From Deltaproteobacteria bacterium (GTDB lineage: Bacteria; Myxococcota; JADLHZ01): a stretch of 64,000 nucleotides of DNA. The position numbers and the translations under genes were made by a program. Under the pieces are notes generated by a model that made no database searches, was not told the DNA's origin, and saw only the letters and a list, made by a program, of their open reading frames with translations. The DNA lies in the NCBI GenBank assembly GCA_020848545.1, contig JADLHZ010000021.1:1-64000 (forward strand), in the 5' to 3' direction. Position 1 is the stretch's first letter, and each line of letters opens with the position of its first letter. Of this stretch, positions 30,786 through 39,459 are shown one piece after another.

Positions 30786-32194
30786 GTCTCTTGCGTCGCG
30801 TCCGCGCGCGCTCCGCCGTGACAGCACTCCTCGCCGACGGCGGCGTGACGCTGAGCTGGGCCGACCTCGACGATCGCTCGCGGGCGTTCGCCGCCCATCT
30901 GCGGGCGCGCGGCGTTCGGTCCGCGGACCGGGTCGCTGTGCAAGCGCCAAATTCTGTCGAAGTCGTCGTCGCCTTGCTCGCGTGCCACAGGCTTGGGGCG
31001 ATCTACGTCCCGGTGAACCCGGGCTACCAGGATCAGGAGCTCGCGCACATCGTCAGCGACAGCACGCCACGATTGTTGTTGCGTGCTGCCGATCTGACCG
31101 TGTCTCGTTCGAGCGCTGCTGTCGCGAACGAGGGGCCCGTCGACGCGGCGCAAACGGCGCTGCTCATCTACACGTCGGGAACCACCGGCAAGAGCAAAGG
31201 CTGCATGCTCAGCTTCGCCAACGTTCAGGCCGCCGTGACCGCGCTCATGGGTCTTTGGGAGATCTCTCCCGCCGACGAGATCGTGCACGCGCTTCCGCTC
31301 TTTCACGTCCACGGCTTGTGCGTTGCATTGCACGGCGCGCTGCTCACCGGCGCGCGCACGCGATTGCTGCCGCGCTTCTCACCCGAGCACGTCGTCGACG
31401 CAATCCGCGCGGGCGGCACCGTCTTCATGGGCGTGCCGACGATGTACCGGCGACTGCTTGATCACTTGGCGGCAAGGCCTGGCGACGGCGCGGTGCTGGC
31501 GGGTGCTCGTTTGTTTTGCTGTGGCTCGGCGCCGTTGCCCGCGGCCGATCTCGAAGAATTTTCGGCGCGCACTGGGCATCGCATCATCGAGCGCTACGGC
31601 ATGAGCGAGACGCTGATCACGCTCTCGAACCCGCTCACGGGCACGCGCAAACCGGGCAGCGTTGGCCAGCCGATCCCCGGCGTCAGAATATGTGTCGGCT
31701 CGGCCGAGGACAGCGATGAGCTATTGGTGCAAGGCCCTGGGGTCATGCAGGGCTACTGGAAGAACGCCGACGCAACCGCGAAGACCTTCGAGCACGGCTG
31801 GATGAAGACCGGTGACCTCGTGCGCGTCGATGACGATGGCTACGTCACCATCGTCGGCCGACTCTCGACCGACATCCTCAAAGTAGGCGGCTACAAGATC
31901 TCGACCCGCGAGATCGAAGAGGCGCTGGCTGACTTCCCCGGTCTCCTCGAGGTCGCCGTCGTGGGCGTGCCGGACCGCGAGTGGGGGCAGCGCGTGGTGG
32001 CATGCATCGTCGGTGACCTCGCCTTGCGAGCACGGCCGCGGGACGAGCTCTTGCGCGCATTGCAGGCCCACGTCCGGCTCTACGATTCCAAGAAGCCGCG
32101 CGGAGTGCTGATGCTGACCGCGCTGCCACGAAACGCGATGGGGAAGGTGCAGAAGAGCTTGCTCGCTCGCCAGGCGGTCGCCGCGCAGGTCTAA
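30782..32194 (+). CDS. Acyl-CoA synthetase / AMP-dependent ligase
   Basis: This 470-residue member of the ANL family activates a carboxylate to an acyl-adenylate and usually forms the CoA thioester. Motifs are LLIYTSGTTGKSKGCMLSF (P-loop), RIIERYGMSETLITLSN, WMKTGDLVRVDDDGYVTIVG and the C-terminal DILKVGGYKISTREIEE and PRNAMGKVQKS (catalytic lysine). It is shorter than most (500-560) and resembles malonyl-CoA synthetase-like members. It is the last gene of the operon, and its stop overlaps the convergent activator gene by 3 bp. Confidence 0.85.
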   Translation: MSLLRRVRARSAVTALLADGGVTLSWADLDDRSRAFAAHLRARGVRSADRVAVQAPNSVEVVVALLACHRLGAIYVPVNPGYQDQELAHIVSDSTPRLLLRAADLTVSRSSAAVANEGPVDAAQTALLIYTSGTTGKSKGCMLSFANVQAAVTALMGLWEISPADEIVHALPLFHVHGLCVALHGALLTGARTRLLPRFSPEHVVDAIRAGGTVFMGVPTMYRRLLDHLAARPGDGAVLAGARLFCCGSAPLPAADLEEFSARTGHRIIERYGMSETLITLSNPLTGTRKPGSVGQPIPGVRICVGSAEDSDELLVQGPGVMQGYWKNADATAKTFEHGWMKTGDLVRVDDDGYVTIVGRLSTDILKVGGYKISTREIEEALADFPGLLEVAVVGVPDREWGQRVVACIVGDLALRARPRDELLRALQAHVRLYDSKKPRGVLMLTALPRNAMGKVQKSLLARQAVAAQV

Positions 32195-33660
32195 TGGACG
32201 CTGTCTTCAGCGGCCTCCGGCGACTTCTGTGCCGATGCTTGCTCGTACTCGCGTAGCTTGACGAAGAGAGTTCGCAGCCCAATGCCGAGCACCTTCGCGG
32301 CACGAGCTTTCACGGGATGCTTGCGTAACGTGGCTTCGATCAACAGCCGCTCCGCCTCGACCAAAGACGTGCCAACCGGGAGATACACGTCGTCTGCATC
32401 GGGTACGGTGCGATCGATGGTGCGGTCGACCCTAGGGCCGGCGCTGGCGGATACCCGCTCGCGCACCTGGTCGTTCTTGCGCACGAGCGTGATCACCTCG
32501 TCGAAGACGTCGCCGGTGATCGTCTCTCCGGCAGCGAGCACCGCCGCGCTCTCGATCGTATGCTTCAGCTCGCGCACGTTGCCCGGCCAGTCGTAGCGCA
32601 TGAGCGCCGTGAGAATGTCCGGCGCAACGCTACGAATCTTGCCGCCGTTGCGACGATTGAAATCGCTGATGAAGAACTGAACCAGCGCCGGGAGATCCTC
32701 TTTGCGCTCGCGCAGCGGCGGAACCGAGACCGTCACGACCTTCAGCCGGTAGTACAAGTCCTCGCGAAATCGCCCCGCTTCGACCGCTTCATGCAAATTG
32801 CGATTCGTTGCCGCGATCACCGAGAGATCGACGCGAATCTTGCTCGTGCCGCCGACCCGGCGAAACTCGTTGCGTTCGAGCACCCGCAGCAGCTTCGCTT
32901 GCGTCGAGGTGTCCATCTCCGCGATCTCGTCGAGGAACAGCGTGCCGCCGTCGGCGAGCTCGAAGAGCCCCTTCTTGCGATCGTCGGCGCCGGTGTAGGC
33001 GCCTCGCTCGTGACCAAAAAGCTCGTTTTCGAGCAGATCCTTGCCGAGCGTCGCGCAGTTGATCGGCACGAACAGGTGGTCGCGCCGAGGCCCGCGAGCA
33101 TGCAAGGCCCGCGCGATCAGCTCCTTGCCGGTGCCGCTCTCACCGAGCAGAAGCACGGTCGTCTTGTAGCGCGAGATCTTCTCGATCGTGTTGAACACGC
33201 GGCGAATGGGTGGCGAGGTTCCGATGAGCCCAAGAAAATCGGGCGCCGTTCGTTCGTTCGCGGCATCCGCGCGAGGTCGGTCGTCACCGAGGATGATCTT
33301 TCTCACGCGACCGAGAACGGTGCGAGACTCTTCACCGAGCGCGCCATAGTCGGCTGCGCCCGCGCGAAGCGCCTCCACCGCTGCGACGGTATCGACCGTC
33401 TTGCCGAGCACGAGCACCGGCATCTCCGGGCTTTGGGCGCGACAGAGGCGAACGAGCTCGTGCTCGTTGAAGGCGCTATCGATCGCGATGACGACCAGCG
33501 AATAGTGTTTGTGACCGATCCGCGCGGCGGCCGCGGCTGAGCCCTGAGCTTCGACAGAGAATGCCGCCGCGCCGAGCGATCGGACGACGTTCTCGACCAA
33601 GGCGCCCTCGATCGCCTTGACGACGAGGCAGTCTTTCCCCCTTGCCCAACTCGAAATCAT
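32191..33660 (-). CDS. Sigma-54 interacting transcriptional activator (bEBP)
   Basis: This 489-residue enhancer-binding protein has three parts. The N-terminal 120 residues resemble a receiver but lack a clear acidic pocket and the conserved lysine (DYGALGEES where DYLxKP is usual), so it is a pseudo-receiver. The AAA+ domain has [11 protein letters not shown] (Walker A), GAYTGA (a tyrosine variant of GAFTGA, still compatible with sigma-54 contact) and [12 protein letters not shown] (Walker B). A Fis-type HTH lies at the C-terminus ([20 protein letters not shown]). I use ATG 33660. A palindromic site lies 14 bp upstream of this start, with a second copy at 26963. Confidence 0.87.
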   Translation of the reverse strand: MISSWARGKDCLVVKAIEGALVENVVRSLGAAAFSVEAQGSAAAAARIGHKHYSLVVIAIDSAFNEHELVRLCRAQSPEMPVLVLGKTVDTVAAVEALRAGAADYGALGEESRTVLGRVRKIILGDDRPRADAANERTAPDFLGLIGTSPPIRRVFNTIEKISRYKTTVLLLGESGTGKELIARALHARGPRRDHLFVPINCATLGKDLLENELFGHERGAYTGADDRKKGLFELADGGTLFLDEIAEMDTSTQAKLLRVLERNEFRRVGGTSKIRVDLSVIAATNRNLHEAVEAGRFREDLYYRLKVVTVSVPPLRERKEDLPALVQFFISDFNRRNGGKIRSVAPDILTALMRYDWPGNVRELKHTIESAAVLAAGETITGDVFDEVITLVRKNDQVRERVSASAGPRVDRTIDRTVPDADDVYLPVGTSLVEAERLLIEATLRKHPVKARAAKVLGIGLRTLFVKLREYEQASAQKSPEAAEDSVH

Positions 33661-33671
33661 GGTCGGCGATA

Positions 33672-33760
33672 GCGCAGAAACTGCACGATGGCAATTGGGC
33701 GGCCGGGATTCGCGCCGTAAATGCGCGCCCGGAGTTACCTCACGCTGGCGCAGGACTTGC
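33672..33760 (+). promoter_or_regulatory. Activator site and sigma-54 -24/-12 element
   Basis: TGGCGC-AGGAC-TTGC (33746-33760) has perfect GG-N10-GC spacing and differs from the common -24/-12 consensus at few positions. It points into the thioredoxin-like gene, with a start near 33772. Upstream, 33674-33690 (GCAGAAACTGCACGATG) is the near copy of the site at 26963-26979. It lies in the divergent gap beside the activator's own start, so autoregulation is also possible. Confidence 0.55.
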
Positions 33761-33763
33761 CGA

Positions 33764-34102
33764 ATGCCCCGAGTGCAAGTTGAGCTTCTCTTCATTCAGG
33801 GCTGCCCGAACCTCAGAAAAGCGCGCGCCGCTCTCGCCGAGACGGCCGGCTGCTTGGGCGTGGCATGGTCCGAAGTCGATCTCGAAGCAAACGACGTTCC
33901 CTTCTACGCGAAGGGCTACGGATCGCCGTCGGTGCTGATTGATGGGGTCGATGTCGAAGGTCGCAAGCCGGTCGGCGGCGAGTGCGCGTGTCGCGTCGAT
34001 TTTCGTGAGGGAGTGTTGCGCGCACGGCTGCGCTCGCGCCTCGAGTCGATGCTCCACCGGCGCAGGAATCATCCGCACAAGCAGGGATCCGAAGAGACAT
34101 AG
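33764..34102 (+). CDS. Thioredoxin-fold protein with CPN motif
   Basis: This 112-residue protein begins with a beta strand VELLFIQGCPNLRKARAAL, where a lone cysteine heads the helix, and continues SPSVLIDGVDVEGR with a cis-proline-like SPSV. Then GGECACRVDF and a basic tail follow. This matches small thioredoxin-like proteins found beside metal- or mercury-related genes, in which the second active-site cysteine is absent. If the sigma-54 promoter is right, the ATG at 33764 lies before the transcription start, and a GTG at 33773 would give a near-leaderless message. Confidence 0.65.
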   Translation: MPRVQVELLFIQGCPNLRKARAALAETAGCLGVAWSEVDLEANDVPFYAKGYGSPSVLIDGVDVEGRKPVGGECACRVDFREGVLRARLRSRLESMLHRRRNHPHKQGSEET

Positions 34103-34114
34103 AGGAGCGAGGGT

Positions 34115-34900
34115 TTGGCAAAAAGAGCCGATGACGATGACGACGAACAAGCGATCGCAGTGGAAGAGGCCAGGGCACGACCAGATCGCGTCGATCCCGA
34201 AGGTGCTGTGGAGCTCGTCCATCGCATCGACGACGAGCTGAAGCACCACGACGTTCCGTCACAGCTCATGGCGCCCGGGGCGTTTCGCGTTCCCATCTTC
34301 GCGTCGATGCGCGCGCGCTTCGCGATGGACGATCAGGTCTTCGACTCGCTCTACCCCTATTGGGTGCGCATGCTGTCTGACACGCACTGGACACCGGTGA
34401 GCGTCGCGGTCCGCGCCGCGCAACTGCTGCTGCCAGGCGCCGGCGAGCACGTGATAGACATCGGCTCCGGGACCGGGAAGTTTTGCACCATCGCCGGCAT
34501 GCTCCATCACTCGGCGATCTTTTACGGCGTCGAGCAACGCCTGCGGCTCATTCACGTGGCGGAGAAGCTCGGGCGCCGTCTTGGCGTCGACAACACTCGC
34601 TACCTCCACACCGACATCGCGTCCGTGAACCTCGATGACTTCGAGGCGGCCTACATGTTCAATCCCTTCGGCGAGCATGTGCTCGACGGGCGACCGCAGA
34701 TCGACGGTTTTCACCGGCCGTCACATCGGCGCTATCGCGATCTCATCGCGGTCGCGCAAGAGAAGCTCGCGCGCGCACGCCCGGGCTTTCGTGTCGTCAC
34801 CTATCACGGCTTCGGTGGCGAGATGCCGCGGTCGTATGAACGCATGGCGCGCGAGCCGAGCTGGTCCGATTACCTCGAGCTGTGGGTCAAGCGCGTGTAG
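34115..34900 (+). CDS. Class I SAM-dependent methyltransferase, paralogue 3
   Basis: This 261-residue protein is the closest relative of the 29449-30105 protein. It shares VIDIGSGTGKFCTIAG, FYGVEQRLRLIHVAE, AYMFNPFGEHVLDGRPQIDG, HRRYRDLI and YHGFGGEMPRSYERMARE. An extra acidic N-terminus (about 50 residues) precedes the shared part. The TTG start follows GAGGAG; an ATG at 34268 would give a shorter form equal to the shared domain. It lies 12 bp after the thioredoxin-like gene, so the two are probably one unit under the sigma-54 element. Confidence 0.75.
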   Translation: MAKRADDDDDEQAIAVEEARARPDRVDPEGAVELVHRIDDELKHHDVPSQLMAPGAFRVPIFASMRARFAMDDQVFDSLYPYWVRMLSDTHWTPVSVAVRAAQLLLPGAGEHVIDIGSGTGKFCTIAGMLHHSAIFYGVEQRLRLIHVAEKLGRRLGVDNTRYLHTDIASVNLDDFEAAYMFNPFGEHVLDGRPQIDGFHRPSHRRYRDLIAVAQEKLARARPGFRVVTYHGFGGEMPRSYERMAREPSWSDYLELWVKRV

Positions 34901-35416
34901 ATGTGACCACGGACGCGGAGAAGTGGTCGGTGCTCGGTTTCTCAATCCACGACATCGCTTCGTACGGCAATGATAAGCGCTTTGCAGAAGCCGGCGTCAA
35001 AGGCTGGTCGAGCGACGGCTGCAAGTGAAGCACGGCCAATGGCTGCCGATCCTGAACCGAATCCAAACACGGCTCACGACGAACGCCGGGCGCGCCTTCC
35101 TGCGTCTCAACGACGCAGCGGACGTGCCTGAGATGCGGCGCGATCTTCAGCGTGGGCTTCGCGCGAACGCGTGGCGGCCGGAGTCCAAGCCGAAACACCC
35201 ACAGATCGAGGTCGTCATCGTGTGGGTCGAGCGAATAGAGATCGCCCGTTCGGTAGACGGGCGGGCGCGCCGGTCGGCACCGCTTCAAAGATGCGAGCGC
35301 GTGCTCTGCGGGCGCGATGTCGGCTCGTTCGAAGCGCTCCGCGATCTCTGCGAGCGTCATCGGCTCGCCGCGTTCGAGCAAGGCAACGAGATGGGCGCTT
35401 GCACCTCGAACAACGA
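34901..35416. other. Decayed coding DNA
   Basis: No intact gene is supported. On the minus strand about 35416-35160 reads a sensible stretch (HLVALLERGEPMTLAEIAER, then RPPVYRTGDLYSLDPHDDDL). It looks like the middle of a helix-turn-helix protein but lacks a good start and ends in unlikely sequence. On the plus strand 35025-35130 reads VKHGQWLPILNRIQ, reminiscent of DUF3102-type phage/plasmid proteins, also truncated. These appear to be fragments of different genes brought together by deletions. Confidence 0.45.
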
Positions 35417-35817
35417 CGGGTACTCGACGTGGATGTCCGCGCTGCGCCAAAGCGGATCCTGTTTAGCGCCGAGCTTCACCTTCGCGCAGGACACCGCGAT
35501 CAACGCTGTTAGGCCCTCGAAATACCGGCGCCGGCCAGGACAGCGCCAGCGCGATCGCTGGTCCACGACGACACAGCCGGCAGCGACGGATGTTCCAGTC
35601 GCACGTCGATGTCTTCGGAAAATCGCGTGACCAGGCCGAACGCCTTCGACAACGACGTGCCGCCCTTGAACCACAGCTCGCAACGACTCTGCTTCGGCGA
35701 CCACAGGGTGTGCGTCACCCAATAGTCCTTTTCGACGAGACCCGGCGCGAGCTCCTTTTCCTCGGCGATCGTCCTGAGCCATTTCGGATAATCGGGATGC
35801 TCGTGAACGAAGCCCAT
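35357..35817 (-). pseudogene. AbiEii toxin remnant (frameshifted, deleted)
   Basis: From ATG 35817 the frame reads MGFVHEHPDYPKWLRTIAEE, then LVEKDYWVTHTLW, then FKGGTSLSKAF and FSEDIDVRLE, the nucleotidyltransferase core. It derails after SWTSDRAGAV and stops at 35509. The next frame continues RRRYFEGLTALI, then jumps to VKLGAKQDPLW, a C-terminal piece of the same family. At least one frameshift and one deletion are needed. Just upstream, overlapping the ATG, minus-strand codons read AEQYATAVNRARIENALKKA and stop, possibly the tail of the lost antitoxin. Confidence 0.75.
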
Positions 35818-36047
35818 CAGACATCCGCTTTCTTTAACGCGTTTTCGATGCGCGCACGGTTGACGGCTGTCGCGTACTGCTCGGCCATGCACGGACACTG
35901 CACTCACAAAAGCACCCGTTTCGGCGGTGGCGAAAAAAATCGAGTGGTGGTGCGAGAGAAGCGCGCCTGGAGCGGGAAGCTGCTGCGGCTGTGATCGGCG
36001 GCGTCGTGGTTGCGGACCCGGCGAGTCTCATGCCATGAGGCGCAGAC

Positions 36048-36779
36048 ATGAAAACCTGGATCGCCTGGGTTGTCCTCGCTCTCTTGGCCGATCGGGCCTT
36101 GGCGCAGTGCAGAGCGGACGTCGAGTGCAAGGGCGATCGCATCTGTGTTCATGGCGAGTGTCAGGCGCCCGCCGTGAGCCCCCTGCCGTCGGATCCACAG
36201 CCAGCGCCTCCTGAGTACGCGCAGCCGCCTCCCCCGCCACCGCCGTCGATGTCCGCCGGCTATCGTGGGCTCCCCGGCTGGTCGCTCGGCGCCGGCATCT
36301 TCGGCACGATCATGGTCCCGACGTTGGTCGGATTGCTCGTCGCGTCCGAGTTGACGAAGAGCAGCGCGATCCCGTCGCTGCCGCTCGGCGCCGCGGCCAC
36401 GATCGCCTTCATCAGCACAGCGCCCATCGTCGCCGCAGGCGCCCGCAGCGTTCGGCAGAGCGCGCAGGTCCGCGGCGTCGTCGCGTTGCAGGTGATCGGC
36501 TGGATCTTCTACGGCCTGACCATCGCTCAATGCTCGGCGCTCGTTGTCGTCGGCGCCATCGGGATCACGCCGCCGGAGGGCGTCATCGCCTCGACGGCAG
36601 CGCTGACCACGGTGACATACAGCGCGTTCGCCGTGGACGCGTTCGTCTCGCGTGCGCAAGCGAAGCGGGTGATGCAGTTGGCAAAGTCGGACGGCGTGCG
36701 CGTGTTGCCGATCGTCGCCGTCGCGCGCACGGGCAACGGCGGGACGGCGCCGACGCTCGGTCTCGGCGGCACGTTCTGA
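36048..36779 (+). CDS. Exported membrane protein of unknown function
   Basis: This 243-residue protein has a signal peptide (MKTWIAWVVLALLADRALAQ). A short cysteine pair region follows (CRADVECKGDRICVHGECQ), like a small disulfide-bonded knob, then a proline-rich linker (PPPPPPPS). Four hydrophobic segments lie at about residues 75-100, 108-128, 140-165 and 180-200. It is common in style among Polyangiales outer-envelope proteins. No enzyme motif is seen. It stands alone between decayed regions. Confidence 0.6.
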   Translation: MKTWIAWVVLALLADRALAQCRADVECKGDRICVHGECQAPAVSPLPSDPQPAPPEYAQPPPPPPPSMSAGYRGLPGWSLGAGIFGTIMVPTLVGLLVASELTKSSAIPSLPLGAAATIAFISTAPIVAAGARSVRQSAQVRGVVALQVIGWIFYGLTIAQCSALVVVGAIGITPPEGVIASTAALTTVTYSAFAVDAFVSRAQAKRVMQLAKSDGVRVLPIVAVARTGNGGTAPTLGLGGTF

Positions 36780-37076
36780 CGTCTCAGTTGTGGAGCGACC
36801 GCTCACCAACGAGACCTCGAAGCCTGCGCCGCTCTCCAAACGTCGATGATCACGGGCGCGGCGAAGATCGTCCAAGCCCGGTGAGGCGGAGCGTCTGGCC
36901 GAAAGCGCTCCTGCGCCGGATCGAGTTTCTCGCCGTGGCAGCGACGATCACCGACCAGTTGCAGCGCCGGCGATGGAGTGGGCGCCGCATCCTCGATGCG
37001 GCACGAGCGCTCAACGCCGTCGACGAAACGAAAGCCACAGGGGCGCGCGGTCTTCCTGTTCGCATCGTCCAGATGC

Positions 37077-37229
37077 TCACCAAACGGTGCGGATAGATCC
37101 TCGGCCACGGCCACGAGTGAGCCAAGGAACGCCCGCTAGACCGGCCGACTGCGGCCCCGCTTCGATAATCCTGGCCAGCTCTTCCTTCTGCGCGTCTGTC
37201 AATCTCGGCGTTCGTGCTGTCGGATCGCC
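37077..37229 (-). pseudogene. IS630-like transposase fragment
   Basis: Minus-strand translation gives RTPRLTDAQKEELARIIEAG followed by PQSAGLAGVPWL. This resembles the N-terminal helix-turn-helix linker of IS630-type transposases (RLTxxQ..EL...L..GP...G). A TGA precedes the fragment and another follows after SIRTVW. No inverted repeats or second half are present. Confidence 0.4.
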
Positions 37230-37274
37230 TCAGACGAAATCACGAAGAACTCCTGGCCTGGAGGCAATTACTTT

Positions 37275-37285
37275 GTTAGGCTAAC
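37275..37285. promoter_or_regulatory. Probable MarR operator
   Basis: GTTAG-G-CTAAC is a palindrome ending 8 bp before the MarR ATG, in an AT-rich patch typical of MarR autoregulatory sites. It would block the promoter or ribosome access of the MarR-SDR-VOC-carotenoid oxygenase run. Confidence 0.5.
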
Positions 37286-37293
37286 TATCAAAT

Positions 37294-37782
37294 ATGCCAT
37301 CCACCCCGCCACGTCGACCGGTGACCAGAGCCAGCCGAGCTCTCGCCCGGGGGCTCGAACGGAGCTTCGCGCTTCAACTTTGGGCCTTGAGCGACGCCTT
37401 CGAGCGGCGCCTCAGCATGGAGCTCGCACCCATGGGGTTGACGGTCGCGGGCTTTCGCCTCGTGGGTGAGCTGCTCGGCGCGCCCGATGGCCTGCGCGTC
37501 GGCACCCTGGCTGAGCGTCTGCGAGTGAAGGCGCCCACCGTCTCTGGAATGGTGGACCGCTTCGAAGCGCTGGGGCTGGTCGAGCGGATAGGGGACCCTG
37601 ACGATGCGCGCGCCTCCCGAGTGCGCCTCGCTGCGCAGGCGTCGCTTGCAGAGGGCCTCAATGTGCTTGATCGCATCGACCGCTCTCTCCTCGACGGCGT
37701 GAGCGCCGCGGAGCGCGCTGGAATAGCCGCCCACCTCGCGCGGCTGACGGCGCGCCTGCACCGAGACATGGGGAATCGATGA
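37294..37782 (+). CDS. MarR family transcriptional regulator
   Basis: This 162-residue protein has a winged-helix core (about residues 45-115). LTVAGFRLVGELLGA is helix 2-3, RVGTLAERLRVKAPTVSGMV the recognition helix, and DPDDARASRVRL the wing. Dimerisation helices flank the core. It overlaps the SDR gene by 4 bp (ATGA), so it probably controls that enzyme group in response to a small aromatic or lipid ligand. A palindrome just upstream suggests autorepression. Confidence 0.85.
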   Translation: MPSTPPRRPVTRASRALARGLERSFALQLWALSDAFERRLSMELAPMGLTVAGFRLVGELLGAPDGLRVGTLAERLRVKAPTVSGMVDRFEALGLVERIGDPDDARASRVRLAAQASLAEGLNVLDRIDRSLLDGVSAAERAGIAAHLARLTARLHRDMGNR

Positions 37783-38816
37783 CGACGCTTGCTTCACCTG
37801 AAGTGTCCGTGCTCGTGCGAGTCTTCGTCGTCGCAGGAGGTGCAAGCCTCACCATCTTCGCGTTGATCGCGCTCGCCTGGCTTCTTTCCTCACTTCGCCG
37901 ACGCCGCCTTCTCGGTATCGACGGGAGGTGGATCGTCGTCACGGGTTGCGACTCCGGCCTAGGCCAAGACCTCGCGGGGCAACTCGCGTCCCGCGGTGCG
38001 CGGGTGGTCGCTTGCTGCTTCACCGAAGCGGGTGCAAAGGCAGCACTCGCGCACGGAGTGGCGCTGGCTCCCTGCTTTGATCTGAGCGACGAAGACGCCA
38101 TCGTTCGCGCCGCACGCGAGATCGAGGTGGCGTGCGGCGGTGCGTTGTGGGCCTTGGTGCACAACGCCGGCATCGTGCTCCCCGGCTTCATCGACTACCA
38201 GCCAATGTCCTTCCTCCGACGCGTGATGGAGGTGAATTTCTTCGCACCGGCCCTCCTGACCAAGCAGCTCTTGCCTTGCCTCCGTAAAGCCCGCGGCCGC
38301 ATCACCTTCGTCAGCAGCGTCGATGGGATTGTGAGTCTACCGGGCAACGCGCCTTACGATGCCTCGAAATTCGCCATCGAGGCATATGCAGACGCATTAC
38401 GGGCCGAGCAGTTTCCCTGGGGCGTTCACGTCAGTGTCGTGAACCCCGCCACGATGCGGACGCCGATGGCCATGGGCTTTTTCGAGGCCCACCGCCGCGC
38501 ATGGGAGGAGTCGGAGCGACTCGATCCAGACGGCGAGTGGAGGAGCGCATATCCCCGTGAATGGCTCGATGCCTACGTGCGACTCAACACGGCCAACCTG
38601 GAGCGCATTGCCCAGGATCCCCGTCACGCGGTCAGCGACATTAAGCACTCGATCACCGCCGTCCGGCCGCGCCTGCGCTATCTGAGCGGCGCGCTCGCAA
38701 AGACGCTCTTCTACGCACTCTGGGTTGGGCCCGAGGCCTGGTCGGCGTGGTTCAAGCGCGCGCTCATTCGCCCGAGACCCGTGCAGCTCCCTCCTTCCCC
38801 CAGCAAGGAGCGATGA
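37779..38816 (+). CDS. Membrane-anchored short-chain dehydrogenase
   Basis: This 345-residue SDR has an N-terminal transmembrane anchor (about residues 10-35). The cofactor motif TGCDSGLG is at about 54-61, NAG is in LVHNAGIVLPG, and the catalytic set is SS-V, YDASK. The TGxxSGxG variant with Cys-Asp and the anchor resemble the animal retinol/11-beta-hydroxysteroid dehydrogenase group (SDR28-like). That fits a substrate from the carotenoid oxygenase encoded three genes down. Specificity is inferred only. Confidence 0.82.
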   Translation: MTTLASPEVSVLVRVFVVAGGASLTIFALIALAWLLSSLRRRRLLGIDGRWIVVTGCDSGLGQDLAGQLASRGARVVACCFTEAGAKAALAHGVALAPCFDLSDEDAIVRAAREIEVACGGALWALVHNAGIVLPGFIDYQPMSFLRRVMEVNFFAPALLTKQLLPCLRKARGRITFVSSVDGIVSLPGNAPYDASKFAIEAYADALRAEQFPWGVHVSVVNPATMRTPMAMGFFEAHRRAWEESERLDPDGEWRSAYPREWLDAYVRLNTANLERIAQDPRHAVSDIKHSITAVRPRLRYLSGALAKTLFYALWVGPEAWSAWFKRALIRPRPVQLPPSPSKER

Positions 38817-38819
38817 CTG

Positions 38820-39419
38820 ATGCGACGGCGACTTCTCATCGGCGGAGTTGTGCTGCTCGCCGCGCTCCTTGGGAGTATGGCGGCGCTGCGCTCTACCCGT
38901 CCATCTCCGGGTGGGCTCGCGACCACCGGCGTATTGCACGTCAACATCAATTGCAGCGACTTCGAACGCTCCCGTCTCTTCTACGAGCGGCTGGGTTTTG
39001 TCGTATTGATGGAGGTGACGCCTGACGGCGAAGGGAACGTCGCGGCGGCGGTCGGGTTTTCGCCCAGGTACGAAGTCAGAGGCGCCCTGATGGCCAATGC
39101 AAACGGTTTCGTGATCGATCTCTTGGAGTGGAAGGAGCCGCACGACCCGGCCCCGCCGTACGAGCGACTCAACCACATAGGCCTCGCCCGGCTCGCGTTC
39201 ACCACCACGGATCTCGATGCTGACGTTGCCAAGCTCAAAGCCGCCGGCGCCGCGTTTCTCTCTGAGCGCCCCGGCGCCGTCCCCGATCCCCTCGGCGGAA
39301 CGACCCGCTTCATCTCCTTCCGAGACCCTGACGGCACTGTGCTCGAGTTGGTCGAGATGGGTACCGCCATGAGCCTCATCCAACGCGCATCCTCGGCCGT
39401 GAGTCGGCCGCCTGACTGA
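38820..39419 (+). CDS. VOC family protein with N-terminal anchor
   Basis: This 199-residue protein has an N-terminal membrane segment or uncleaved signal (RRRLLIGGVVLLAALLGSMA). Two glyoxalase/bleomycin-resistance half domains follow: VLHVNINCSDFERSRLFYER, then LNHIGLARLAFTTTDLDADV and FRDPDGTVLELVEM. The metal-type His and Glu positions are partly kept. It is 3 bp after the SDR gene and therefore probably cotranscribed. It may be a dioxygenase, isomerase or binding protein for the same lipid pathway. Confidence 0.75.
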   Translation: MRRRLLIGGVVLLAALLGSMAALRSTRPSPGGLATTGVLHVNINCSDFERSRLFYERLGFVVLMEVTPDGEGNVAAAVGFSPRYEVRGALMANANGFVIDLLEWKEPHDPAPPYERLNHIGLARLAFTTTDLDADVAKLKAAGAAFLSERPGAVPDPLGGTTRFISFRDPDGTVLELVEMGTAMSLIQRASSAVSRPPD

Positions 39420-39459
39420 GCATCGCGCGTGCGCCTCACCCTTGGAGATCGACCACCAC

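Larger units (their letters stand above)
36780..37293. other. Gene-poor stretch before the MarR gene
   Basis: This is 514 bases without an intact gene. It holds an IS630-like transposase scrap (37077-37229, minus) and a MarR-type operator (37275-37285). The 36870-37096 part has open frames on both strands, none recognisable. Confidence 0.5.
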
